The translations under genes were made by a program, and so were the position numbers. A stretch of 64,000 nt of DNA from Colletes latitarsis. Lineage: Eukaryota > Arthropoda > Insecta > Hymenoptera > Colletidae. The stretch is taken from contig NC_135134.1 of the NCBI RefSeq assembly GCF_051014445.1, positions 25,547,672 through 25,611,671 on the forward strand, in the 5' to 3' direction. Positions 1 to 11,809 of this stretch are shown here, in pieces (the first letter of the stretch is position 1; each line of letters begins with the position of its first letter). The notes under the pieces are model-generated. The model made no database searches. It saw only the letters and a list, made by a program, of their open reading frames with translations, and was not told where the DNA came from.

Positions 1-279
1 TCATTACTACGTGATGCAATCCAGAAAAAGCCCAGGATCTAGCCATCAAGTATGAGAAATATGCGAAAGAACGCGCCTGATGAGAGCAAATCCCAGACCT
101 AACCTAGACCTAACATGAATTATTCTCTAAAATATTGATCGAAACCAGGTTTAATCGACTGTTTCAGTGTGGTACCACATTACTATGTGATCCAAACCAG
201 AAAATAACCCAGGATCTGTTCAACGAGTATGTGAAGTGTGCGAAAGTATGAGTCTGATGAGGTCAAATCCCAGACCTAT

Positions 280-3200
280 CCCAAACCTAACTATGCGTTA
301 TCCTCTATAATATTGATCATAACCAGGTTTAATCGACTGTTTCAGTGTGGTACCGCATTACTACGTGATCCAAACCAGAAAAAACCCAGGATCCGTTCAA
401 CAAGTATGTGAAGAATGCGAAAGAATGAGTCTGATGAGTGAAAATCCCAGGCCTAACCTAGACCTAACATGCGTTATCCTCAAAAATATTGATCGAAACC
501 TGGTTTAATCGACTGTTTCATTGTGGTACCTCATTACTATGTGATCCAAACCAGAAAATAACCCAGGATCTGTTCAACGAGTATGTGAAGTGTGCGAAAG
601 TATGAGTCTGATGAGGTCAAATCCCAGACCAATCCCAGACTTAACTTGCGTTATCCTCTAAAATATTGATCGAAAGCAGGTTTAATCGACTGTTTCAGTG
701 TGGTACCACATTACTACGTGATCCAAGCCAGCAAAAACCAAGGATCAGTTCAACAAGTATGAGAAGAATGCGAAAGTATGAGTCTGATGAGTGAAAATCC
801 CAGGGCTAACCTAGACCTAACATGCGTTATCCTCTAAAATATTGATTCAAACCAGGTTTAATGGACTGTTTCAGTGTGGTACCACACTACTACGTGATAC
901 AAACCAGAAAAAACCCAGGATCTGTTCAACAAGTATGTGAAAAACGCGAAAGTATGAGTCTGATGAGGTCAAATCCCAGACCAATCCCAGACTTAACTTG
1001 CGTTATCCTCTAAGATATTGATCGAAAGCAGGTTTAATCGACTGTTTCAGTGTGGTACCACATTACTACGTGATACAATCCAGAAACAGCCCAGGATCTA
1101 GCCATGAAGTATGAGAAATATGCGAAAGTATGAGCCTGATGAGGGCAAATCCTAGACCTAACCCAAACCTAACATGCGTTATCCTCTAAAATATTTATCA
1201 AGACCAGGTTTAATTGAATGTTTCAGTGTGGTACCACTTTACTACGTGATCCAAAGCAGAAAAAACCGTCGATCAGGTCAACATGTATGTTAAAACTGCG
1301 AAAGTATGACCCTGATGAGGGCAAATCCCAGACCTATGCCAGACCTAACTTGCGTTATCCTCTAAAATATTGATCGAAACCAGGTTTAATTCGCTGTTTC
1401 AGCGTGGTACCACATTACTACGTCATACAATCCAGGAACAGCCCAGGATCTAGCCATCAAGTATGAGAAATATGCGAAAGAATGAGCCTGATGAGAGCAA
1501 ATCCCAGACCTAACCTAGACCTAACATGAATTATTCTCTAAAATATTGATCGAAACCAGGTTTAATCGACTGTTTCAGTGTGGTACCACATTACTATGTG
1601 ATCCAAACCAGAAAATAACCCAGGATCTGTTCAACGAGTATGTGAAGTGTGCGAAAGTATGAGTCTGATGAGGTCAAATCCCAGACCTATCCCAGACCTA
1701 ACTTGCGTTATCCTCGAAAATATTGATCGAAACGTGGTTTAATCGACTGTTTCAGTGTGGTGCCACATTCCTATGTGATCCAAACCAGAAAATAACCCAG
1801 GATCTGTTCAACGAGTATGTGATTTGTGCGAAAGTATGAGTCTGATGAGGTCAAATCCCAGACCAATCCCAGACATAACTTGCGTTATCCTCTAAAATAT
1901 TGATCGAAACCAGGTTTCATCGACTGTTTCAGTGTGGTACCACATTACTACGTGATCCAAACCAGAAAAAACCCAGGATCCGTTCAACAAGTACGTGAAA
2001 AACGCGAAAGTATGAGCCTGATGAGGGCAAATCCCAGACCTATCCCAGACCTAACTTGCGTTATCCTCTAAAATATTGATCGAAGCCAAGTTTAATCGAC
2101 TGTTTCAGTGTGGAACCACATTACCACGTGATCCAAGCCAGAAAAAAACCCAGGATCCGTTCAACAAGTATGTGAAGTGTGCGAAAGTATGAGCCTGATG
2201 AGAGCAAATCCCAGACCTAACCTAGACCTAACATGAATTATTCTCTAAAATATTGGTCGAAACCAGATTTAATTGACTGTTTCAGTGTGGTCCCACATTA
2301 CTACGTGACCCAAACCAGAAAAAACCCAGGATCGGTTCAACAAGTACGTGGAAAACGCGAAAGTATGAGCCTGAGGAGGGCAAATCCCAGACCTATCCCA
2401 GACCAAACTTGCGTTATCCTCTAAAATATTGATCGAAGCCAAGTTTAATCGACTGTTTCAGTGTGGAACCACATTACCACGTGATCCAAGCCAGAAAAAA
2501 ACCCAGGATCTTGTCAACGAGTATGTGAAGTGTGCGAAAGTATGAGCATGATGAGGGCAAACCCTAGACCTAACCCAGAGCTAACTTGCGTTATCCTCTA
2601 AAATATTTATCAAGACCAGGTTTAATTGAATGTTTCAGTGTGGTACCACTTTACTACGTGATCCAAAGCAGAAAAAACCGTCGATCAGGTCAACATGTAT
2701 GTTAAAACTGCGAAAGTATGACCCTGATGAGGGCAAATCCCAGACCTATGCCAGACCTAACTTGCGTTATCCTCTAAATTATTGATCGAAACCAGGTTTA
2801 ATTCGCTGTTTCAGCGTGGTACCACATTACTACGTCATACAATCCAGAAACAGCCCAGGATCTAGCCATCAAGTATGAGAAATATGCGAAAGAATGAGCC
2901 TGGTGAGAGCAAATCCCAGACCTAACCTAGACCTAACATGAATTATTCTCTAAAATATTGATCGAAACCAGGTTTAATCGACTGTTTCAGTGTGGTACCA
3001 CATTACTATGTGATCCAAACCAGAAAATAACCCAGGATCTGTTCAACGAGTATGTGAAGTGTGCGAAAGTATGAGTCTGATGGGGTCAAATCCCAGACCT
3101 ATCCCAGACCTAACTTGCGTTGTCCTCTAAGATATTGATGGAAACCAGGTTTAATTGACTGTTTCAGTGTTGTACTTCATTACTACGTGATGCAATCCAG

Positions 3201-3808
3201 AAAAAGCCCAGGATCTAGCCATCAAGTATGAGAAATATGCGAAAGAACGCGCCTGATGAGAGCAAATCCCAGACCTAACCTAGACCTAACATGAATTATT
3301 CTCTAAAATATTGATCGAAACCAGGTTTAATCGACTGTTACAGTGTGGTACCACATTACTCTGTGATCCAAACCAGAAAATAACCCAGGATCTGTTCAAC
3401 GAGTATGTGAAGTTTGCGAAAGTATGAGTCTGATGAGGTCAAATCCCAGACCTTTCCCAGACCTAACTTGCGTCTTCCTCTAAGATATTGATGGAAACCA
3501 GGTTTAATTGACTGTTTCAGTGTTGTACTTCATTACAACGTGATGCAATCCAGAAAAAGCCCAGGATCTAGCCATCAAGTATGAGAAATATGCGAAAGAA
3601 CGAGCCTGATGAGAGCAAATCCCAGACCTAACCTAGACCTAACATGAATTATTCTCTAAAATATTGATCGAAACCAGGTTTAATCGACTGTTTCAGTGTG
3701 GTACCACATTACTATGTGATCCAAACCAGAAAATAACCCAGGATCTGTTCAACGAGTATGTGAAGTGTGCGAAAGTATGAGTCTGATGAGGTCAAATCCC
3801 AGACCTAT
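280..3808 (+). repeat. Higher-order repeat, copy 1 (~3,529 bp)
   Basis: Starts at the marker monomer with CCCAAACCTAACTATGCG and the CTCTATAATATTGATCATAACC variant, which also starts copies at 3,809, 7,688 and 11,213. The copy holds about 20 monomers in a fixed order. Bases 1-279 match the stretch just before 3,809 and are therefore the end of a preceding copy. It includes a GAAACGTGG monomer at about 1,690-1,865 that is missing from copy 2. Confidence 0.82.
873..888. repeat. 16 bp perfect palindrome in a monomer variant
   Basis: AGTGTGGTACCACACT is its own reverse complement. The canonical monomer reads CCACATT here, which leaves a 12 bp palindrome; the CCACACT variant extends it to 16 bp. 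The same 16 bp form recurs, for example at 4,402-4,417, and in monomers near 8,280, 11,808, 13,214 and 17,450. I saw it only in the left 17.5 kb. Several other variants break the dyad (GTGGTCCCAC, TGTTGTACTTC, GTGGTGCCAC, GTGGAACCAC), so the site is polymorphic across the array. Confidence 0.85.
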
Positions 3809-6800
3809 CCCAAACCTAACTATGCGTTATCCTCTATAATATTGATCATAACCAGGTTTAATCGACTGTTTCAGTGTGGTACCGCATTACTACGTGATCC
3901 AAACCAGAAAAAACCCAGGATCCGTTCAACAAGTATGTGAAGAATGCGAAAGTATGAGTCTGATGAGTGAAAATCCCAGGCCTAACCTAGACCTAACATG
4001 CGTTATCCTCAAAAATATTGATCGAAACCTGGTTTAATCGACTGTTTCATTGTGGTACCACATTACTATGTGATCCAAACCAGAAAATAACCCAGGATCT
4101 GTTCAACGAGTATGTGAAGTGTGCGAAAGTATGAGTCTGATGAGGTCAAATCCCAGACCAATCCCAGACTTAACTTGCGTTATCCTCTAAAATATTGATC
4201 GAAAGCAGGTGTAATCGACTGTTTCAGTGTGGTACCACATTACTACGTGATCCAAGCCAGAAAAAACCAAGGATCAGTTCAACAAGTATGAGAAGAATGC
4301 GAAAGTATGAGTCTGATGAGTGAAAATCCCAGGGCTAACCTAGACCTAACATGCGTTATCCTCTAAAATATTGATTCAAACCAGGTTTAATGGACTGTTT
4401 CAGTGTGGTACCACACTACTACGTGATACAAACCAGAAAAAACCCAGGATCTGTTCAACAAGTATGTGAAAAACGCGAAAGTATGAGCCTGATGAGGGCG
4501 AATCCCAGACCTATGCCAGACCTAACCTGCGTTATCCTCTAAAATATTGATCGAAACCAGGTTTAATTGACTGTTTCAGCGTGGTACCACATTACTACGT
4601 GATACAATCCAGAAACAGCCCAGGATCTAGCCATGAAGTATGAGAAATATGCGAAAGTATGAGCCTGATGAGGGCAAATCCTAGACCTAACCCAAACCTA
4701 ACATGCGTTATCCTATAAAATATTTATCAAGACCAGGTTTAATTGAATGTTTCAGTGTGGTACCACTTTACTACGTGATCCAAAGCAGAAAAAACCGTCG
4801 ATCAGGTCAACATGTATGTTAAAACTGCGAAAGTATGACCCTGATGAGGGCAAATCCCAGACCTATGCCAGACCTAACTTGCGTTATCCTCTAAAATATT
4901 GATCGAAACCAGGTTTAATTCGCTGTTTCAGCGTGGTACCACATTACTACGTCATACAATCCAGGAACAGCCCAGGATCTAGCCATCAAGTATGAGAAAT
5001 ATGCGAAAGAATGAGCCTGATGAGAGCAAATCCCAGACCTAACCTAGACCTAACATGAATTATTCTCTAAAATATTGATCGAAACCAGGTTTAATCGACT
5101 GTTTCAGTGTGGTACCACATTACTATGTGATCCAAACCAGAAAATAACCCAGGATCTGTTCAACGAGTATGTGAAGTGTGCGAAAGTATGAGTCTGATGA
5201 GGTCAAATCCCAGACCAATCCCAGACATAACTTGCGTTATCCTCTAAAATATTGATCGAAACCAGGTTTAATCGACTGTTTCAGTGTGGTACCACATTAC
5301 TACGTGATCCAAACCAGAAAAAACCCAGGATCCGTTCAACAAGTACGTGAAAAACGCGAAAGTATGAGCCTGATGAGGGCAAATCCCAGACCTATCCCAG
5401 ACCTAACTTGCGTTATCCTCTAAAATATTGATCGAAGCCAAGTTTAATCGACTGTTTCAGTGTGGAACCACATTACCACGTGATCCAAGCCAGAAAAAAA
5501 CCCAGGATCCGTTCAACAAGTATGTGAAGTGTGCGAAAGTATGAGCCTGATGAGAGCAAATCCCAGACCTAACCTAGACCTAACATGAATTATTCTCTAA
5601 AATATTGGTCGAAACCAGATTTAATTGACTGTTTCAGTGTGGTCCCACATTACTACGTGACCCAAACCAGAAAAAACCCAGGATCCGTTCAACAAGTACG
5701 TGGAAAACGCGAAAGTATGAGCCTGAGGAGGGCAAATCCCAGACCTATCCCAGACCAAACTTGCGACTTCCTCTAAAATATTGATCGAAGCCAAGTTTAA
5801 TCGACTGTTTCAGTGTGGAACCACATTACCACGTGATCCAAGCCAGAAAAAAACCCAGGATCTTGTCAACGAGTATGTGAAGTGTGCGAAAGTATGAGCA
5901 TGATGAGGGCAAACCCTAGACCTAACCCAGACCTAACTTGCGTTATCCTCTAAAATATTTATCAAGACCAGGTTTAATTGAATGTTTCAGTGTGGTACCA
6001 CTTTACTACGTGATCCAAAGCAGAAAAAACCGTCGATCAGGTCAACATGTATGATAAAACTGCGAAAGTATGACCCTGATGAGGGCAAATCCCAGACCTA
6101 TGCCAGACCTAACTTGCGTTATCCTCTAAATTATTGATCGAAACCACGTTTAATTCGCTGTTTCAGCGTGGTACCACATTACTACGTCATACAATCCGGA
6201 AACAGCCCAGGATCTAGCCATCAAGTATGAGAAATATGCGAAAGAATGAGCCTGATGAGAGCAAATCCCAGACCTAACCTAGACCTAACATGAATTATTC
6301 TCTAAAATATTGATCGAAACCAGGTTTAATCGACTGTTTCAGTGTGGTACCACATTACTATGTGATCCAAACCAGAAAATAACCCAGGATCTGTTCAACG
6401 AGTATGTGAAGTGTGCGAAAGTATGAGTCTGATGGGGTCAAATCCCAGACCAATCCCAGACTTAACTTGCGTTATCCTCTAAAATATTGATCGAAAGCAG
6501 GTTTAATCGACTGTTTCAGTGTGGTACCACATTACTACGTGATCCAAGCCAGAAAAAACCAAGGATCAGTTCAACAAGTATGAGAAGAATGCGAAAGTAT
6601 GAGTCTGATGAGTGAAAATCCCAGGGCTAACCTAGACCTAACATGCGTTATCCTCTAAAATATTGATTCAAACCAGGTTTAATGGACTGTTTCAGTGTGG
6701 TACCACACTACTACGTGATACAAACCAGAAAAAACCCAGGATCTGTTCAACAAGTATGTGAAAAACGCGAAAGTATGAGCCTGATGAGGGCAAATCCCAG

Positions 6801-7687
6801 ACCTATCCCAGACTTAACTTGCGTTATCCTCTAAAATATTGATCGAAAGCAGGTTTAATCGACTGTTTCAGTGTGGTACCACATTACTACGTGATCCAAG
6901 CCAGAAAAAACCAAGGATCAGTTCAACAAGTATGAGAAGAATGCGAAAGTATGAGTCTGATGAGTGAAAATCCCAGGGCTAACCTAGACCTAACATGCGT
7001 TATCCTCAAAAATATTGATCGAAACCTGGTTTAATCGACTGTTTCATTGTGGTACCACATTACTATGTGATCCAAACCAGAAAATAACCCAGGATCTGTT
7101 CAACGAGTATGTGAAGTGTGCGAAAGTATGAGTCTGATGAGGTCAAATCCCAGACCAATCCCAGACTTAACTTGCGTTATCCTCTAAAATATTGGTCGAA
7201 AGCAGGTTTAATCGACTGTTTCAGTGTGGTACCACATTACTACGTGATCCAAGCCAGAAAAAACCAAGGATCAGTTCAACAAGTATGAGAAGAATGCGAA
7301 AGTATGAGTCTGATGAGTGAAAATCCCAGGGCTAACCTAGACCTAACATGCGTTATCCTCTAAAATATTGATTCAAACCAGGTTTAATGGACTGTTTCAG
7401 TGTGGTACCACACTACTACGTGATACAAACCAGAAAAAACCCAGGATCTGTTCAACAAGTATGTGAAAAACGCGAAAGTATGAGCCTGATGAGGGCAAAT
7501 CCCAGACCTATCCCAGACCTAACTTGCGTTATCCTCTAAAATATTGATCGAAGCCAAGTTTAATCGACTGTTTCAGTGTGGAACCACATTACCACGTGAT
7601 CCAAGCCAGAAAAAACCCAGGATCCGTTCAACAAGTACGTGGAAAACGCGAAAGTATGAGCCTGAGGAGGTCAAATCCCAGACCTAT
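3809..7687 (+). repeat. Higher-order repeat, copy 2 (~3,879 bp, rearranged)
   Basis: Follows copy 1 monomer by monomer from 3,809 to about 6,440, first at an offset of 3,529 bp and then, after loss of one monomer near 5,210, at 3,352 bp. From about 6,440 it departs from copy 1. A two-monomer block with GAAAGCAGG and CAAGGATCAGTTCAACAAG appears three times at about 353 bp spacing (near 6,493, 6,846 and 7,199), giving a net 22-monomer unit. Confidence 0.78.
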
Positions 7688-10600
7688 CCCAAACCTAACT
7701 ATGCGTTATCCTCTATAATATTGATCATAACCAGGTTTAATCGACTGTTTCAGTGTGGTACCGCATTACTACGTGATCCAAACCAGAAAAAACCCAGGAT
7801 CCGTTCAACAAGTATGTGAAGAATGCGAAAGTATGAGTCTGATGAGTGAAAATCCCAGGCCTAACCTAGACCTAACATGCGTTATCCTCAAAAATATTGA
7901 TCGAAACCTGGTTTAATCGACTGTTTCATTGTGGTACCACATTACTATGTGATCCAAACCAGAAAATAACCCAGGATCTGTTCAACGAGTATGTGAAGTG
8001 TGCGAAAGTATGAGTCTGATGAGGTCAAATCCCAGACCAATCCCAGACTTAACTTGCGTTATCCTCTAAAATATTGATCGAAAGCAGGTTTAATCGACTG
8101 TTTCAGTGTGGTACCACATTACTACGTGATCCAAGCCAGAAAAAACCAAGGATCAGTTCAACAAGTATGAGAAGAATGCGAAAGTATGAGTCTGATGAGT
8201 GAAAATCCCAGGGCTAACCTAGACCTAACATGCGTTATCCTCTAAAATATTGATTCAAACCAGGTTTAATGGACTGTTTCAGTGTGGTACCACACTACTA
8301 CGTGATACAAACCAGAAAAAACCCAGGATCTGTTCAACAAGTATGTGAAAAACGCGAAAGTATGAGCCTGATGAGGGCGAATCCCAGACCTATGCCAGAC
8401 CTAACTTGCGTTATCCTCTAAAATATTGATCGAAACCAGGTTTAATTGACTGTTTCAGCGTGGTACCACATTACTACGTGATACAATCCAGAAACAGCCC
8501 AGGATCTAGCCATGAAGTATGAGAAATATGCGAAAGTATGAGCCTGATGAGGGCAAATCCTAGACCTAACCCAAACCTAACATACGTTATCCTCTAAAAT
8601 ATTTATCAAGACCAGGTTTAATTGAATGTTTCAGTGTCGTACCACTTTACTACGTGATCCAAAGCAGAAAAAACCGTCGATCAGGTCAACATGTATGTTA
8701 AAACTGCGAAAGTATGACCCTGATGAGGGCAAATCCCAGACCTATGCCAGACCTAACTTGCGTTATCCTCTAAAATATTGATCGAAACCAGGTTTAATTC
8801 GCTGTTTCAGCGTGGTACCACATTACTACGTCATACAATCCAGGAACAGCCCAGGATCTAGCCATCAAGTATGAGAAATATGCGAAAGAATGAGCCTGAT
8901 GAGAGCAAATCCCAGACCTAACCTAGACCTAACATGAATTATTCTCTAAAATATTGATCGAAACCAGGTTTAATCGACTGTTTCAGTGTGGTACCACATT
9001 ACTATGTGATCCAAACCAGAAAATAACCCAGGATCTGTTCAACGAGTATGTGAAGTGTGCGAAAGTATGAGTCTGATGAGGTCAAATCCCAGACCTACCC
9101 CAGACCTAACTTGCGTTATCCTCAAAAATATTGATCGAAACGTGGTTTAATCGACTGTTTCAGTGTGGTGCCACATTCCTATGTGATCCAAACCAGAAAA
9201 TAACCCAGGATCTGTTCAACAAGTATGAGAAGAATGCGAAAGTATGAGTCTGATGAGTGAAAATCCCAGGGCTAACCTAGACCTAACATGCGTTATCCTC
9301 TAAAATATTGATCCAAACCAGGTTTAATGGACTGTTTCAGTGTGGTACCACATTACCACGTGATCCAAGCCAGAAAAAAACCCAGGATCTGTTCAACAAG
9401 TATGTGAAGTGTGCGAAAGTATGAGCCTGATGAGAGCAAATCCCAGACCTAACCCAGACCTAACTTGCGTTATCCTCAAAAATATTGATCGAAACGTGGT
9501 TTAATCGACTGTTTCAGCGTGGTGCCACATTCCTATGTGATCCAAACCAGAAAATAACCCAGGATCTGTTCTACAAGTATGAGAAGAATGCGAAAGTATG
9601 AGTCTGATGAGTGAAAATCCCAGGGCTAACCTAGACCTAACATGCGTTATCCTCTAAAATATTGAACCAAACCAGGTTTAATGGACTGTTTCAGTGTGGT
9701 GCCACACTACTACGTGATACAAACCAGAAAAAACCCATGATCTGTTCAACAAGTATGTGAAAAACGCGAAAGTATGAGCCTGATGAGGGCGAATCCCAGA
9801 CCTATGCCAGACCTATCTTGCGTTATCCTCTAAAATATTGATCGAAACCATGTTTAATTGACTGTTTCAGCGTGGTACCACATTACTACGTGATACAATC
9901 CAGAAACAGCCCAGGATCTAGCCATGAAGTATGAGAAATATGCGAAAGTATGAGCCTGATGAGGGCAAATCCTAGACCTAACCCAAACCTAACATGCGTT
10001 ATCCTCTAAAATATTTATCAAGACCAGGTTTAATTGAATGTTTCAGTGTGGTACCACTTTACTACGTGATCCAAAGCAGAAAAAACCGTCGATCAGGTCA
10101 ACATGTATGTTAAAACTGCGAAAGTATGACCCTGATGAGGGCAAATCCCAGACCTATGCCAGACCTAACTTGCGTTATCCTCTAAATTATTGATCGAAAC
10201 CACGTTTAATTCGCTGTTTCAGCGTGGTACCACATTACTACGTCATACAATCCAGAAACAGCCCAGGATCTAGCCATCAAGTATGAGAAATATGCGAAAG
10301 AATGAGCTTGATGAGAGCAAATCCCAGACCTAACCTAGACCTAACATGAATTATTCTCTAAAATATTGATCGAAACCAGGTTTAATCGACTGTTTCAGTG
10401 TGGTACCACATTACTATGTGATCCAAACCAGAAAATAACCCAGGATCTGTTCAACGAGTATGTGAAGTGTGCGAAAGTATGAGTCTGATGGGGTCAAATC
10501 CCAGACCTATCCCAGACCTAACTTGCGTTGTCCTCTAAGATATTGATGGAAACCAGGTTTAATTGACTGTTTCAGTGTTGTACTTCATTACTACGTGATG

Positions 10601-11212
10601 CAATCCAGAAAAAGCCCAGGATCTAGCCATCAAGTATGAGAAATATGCGAAAGAACGCGCCTGATGAGAGCAAATCCCAGACCTAACCTAGACCTAACAT
10701 GAATTATTCTCTAAAATATTGATCGAAACCAGGTTTAATCGACTGTTACAGTGTGGTACCACATTACTCTGTGATCCAAACCAGAAAATAACCCAGGATC
10801 TGTTCAACGAGTATGCGAAGTTTGCGAAAGTATGAGTCTGGTGAGGTCAAATCCCAGACCTATCCCAGACCTAACTTGCGTCGTCCAGATATTGATGGAA
10901 ACCAGGTTTAATGGACTGTTTCAGTGTTGTACTTCATTACAACGTGATGCAATCCAGAAAAAGCCCAGGATCTAGCCATCAAGTATGAGAAATATGCGAA
11001 AGAACGAGCCTGATGAGAGCAAATCCCAGACCTAACCTAGACCTAACATGAATTATTCTCTAAAATATTGATCGAAACCAGGTTTAATCGACTGTTCCAG
11101 TGTGGTACCACATTACTATGTGATCCAAACCAGAAAATAACCCAGGATCTGTTCAACGAGTATGTGAAGTGTGCGAAAGTATGAGTCTGATGAGGTCAAA
11201 TCCCAGACCTAT
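7688..11212 (+). repeat. Higher-order repeat, copy 3 (~3,525 bp)
   Basis: Same marker monomer and nearly the same length as copy 1. It keeps the GAAACGTGG monomer that copy 2 lacks, at about 9,098, and shares the CTCTAAATTATTG monomer at the same offset as copy 1 (about 2,496 bp into the unit). An internal stretch at about 9,210-9,700 carries different monomer types from copy 1. A small deletion in the GCGTCGTCCAGATATTG segment near 10,881-10,891 accounts for most of the 3-4 bp length difference. Confidence 0.78.
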
Positions 11213-11809
11213 CCCAAACCTAACTATGCGTTATCCTCTATAATATTGATCATAACCAGGTTTAATCGACTGTTTCAGTGTGGTACCGCATTACTACGTG
11301 ATCCAAACCAGAAAAAACCCAGGATCCGTTCAACAAGTATGTGAAGAATGCGAAAGTATGAGTCTGATGAGTGAAAATCCCAGGCCTAACCTAGACCTAA
11401 CATGCGTTATCCTCTAAAATATTGATCGAAACCTGGTTTAATCGACCGTTTCATTGTGGTACCACATTACTATGTGATCCAAACCAGAAAATAACCCAGG
11501 ATCTGTTCAACGAGTATGTGAAGTGTGCGAAAGTATGAGTCTGATGAGGTCAAATCCCAGACCAATCCCAGACTTAACTTGCGTTATCCTCTAAGATATT
11601 TATCGAAACCAGGTTTAATCGACTGTTTCAGTGTGGTACCACATTACTACGTGATCCAAACCAGAAAAAACCCAGGATCAGTTCAACAAGTATGAGAAGA
11701 ATGCGAAAGTATGAGTCTGATGAGTGAAAATCCCAGGGCAAACCTAGACCTAACATGCGTTATCCTCTAAACAATTGATCCAAACCAGGTTTAATGGACT
11801 GTTTCAGTG
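11213..11809 (+). repeat. Partial fourth higher-order repeat copy
   Basis: Begins with the marker monomer (CCCAAACC, CTCTATAATATTGATCATAACC) and follows the order of the earlier copies for about three monomers. It then runs into the 2,292 bp repeat domain. This is where the 3.5 kb register is lost. Confidence 0.65.
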
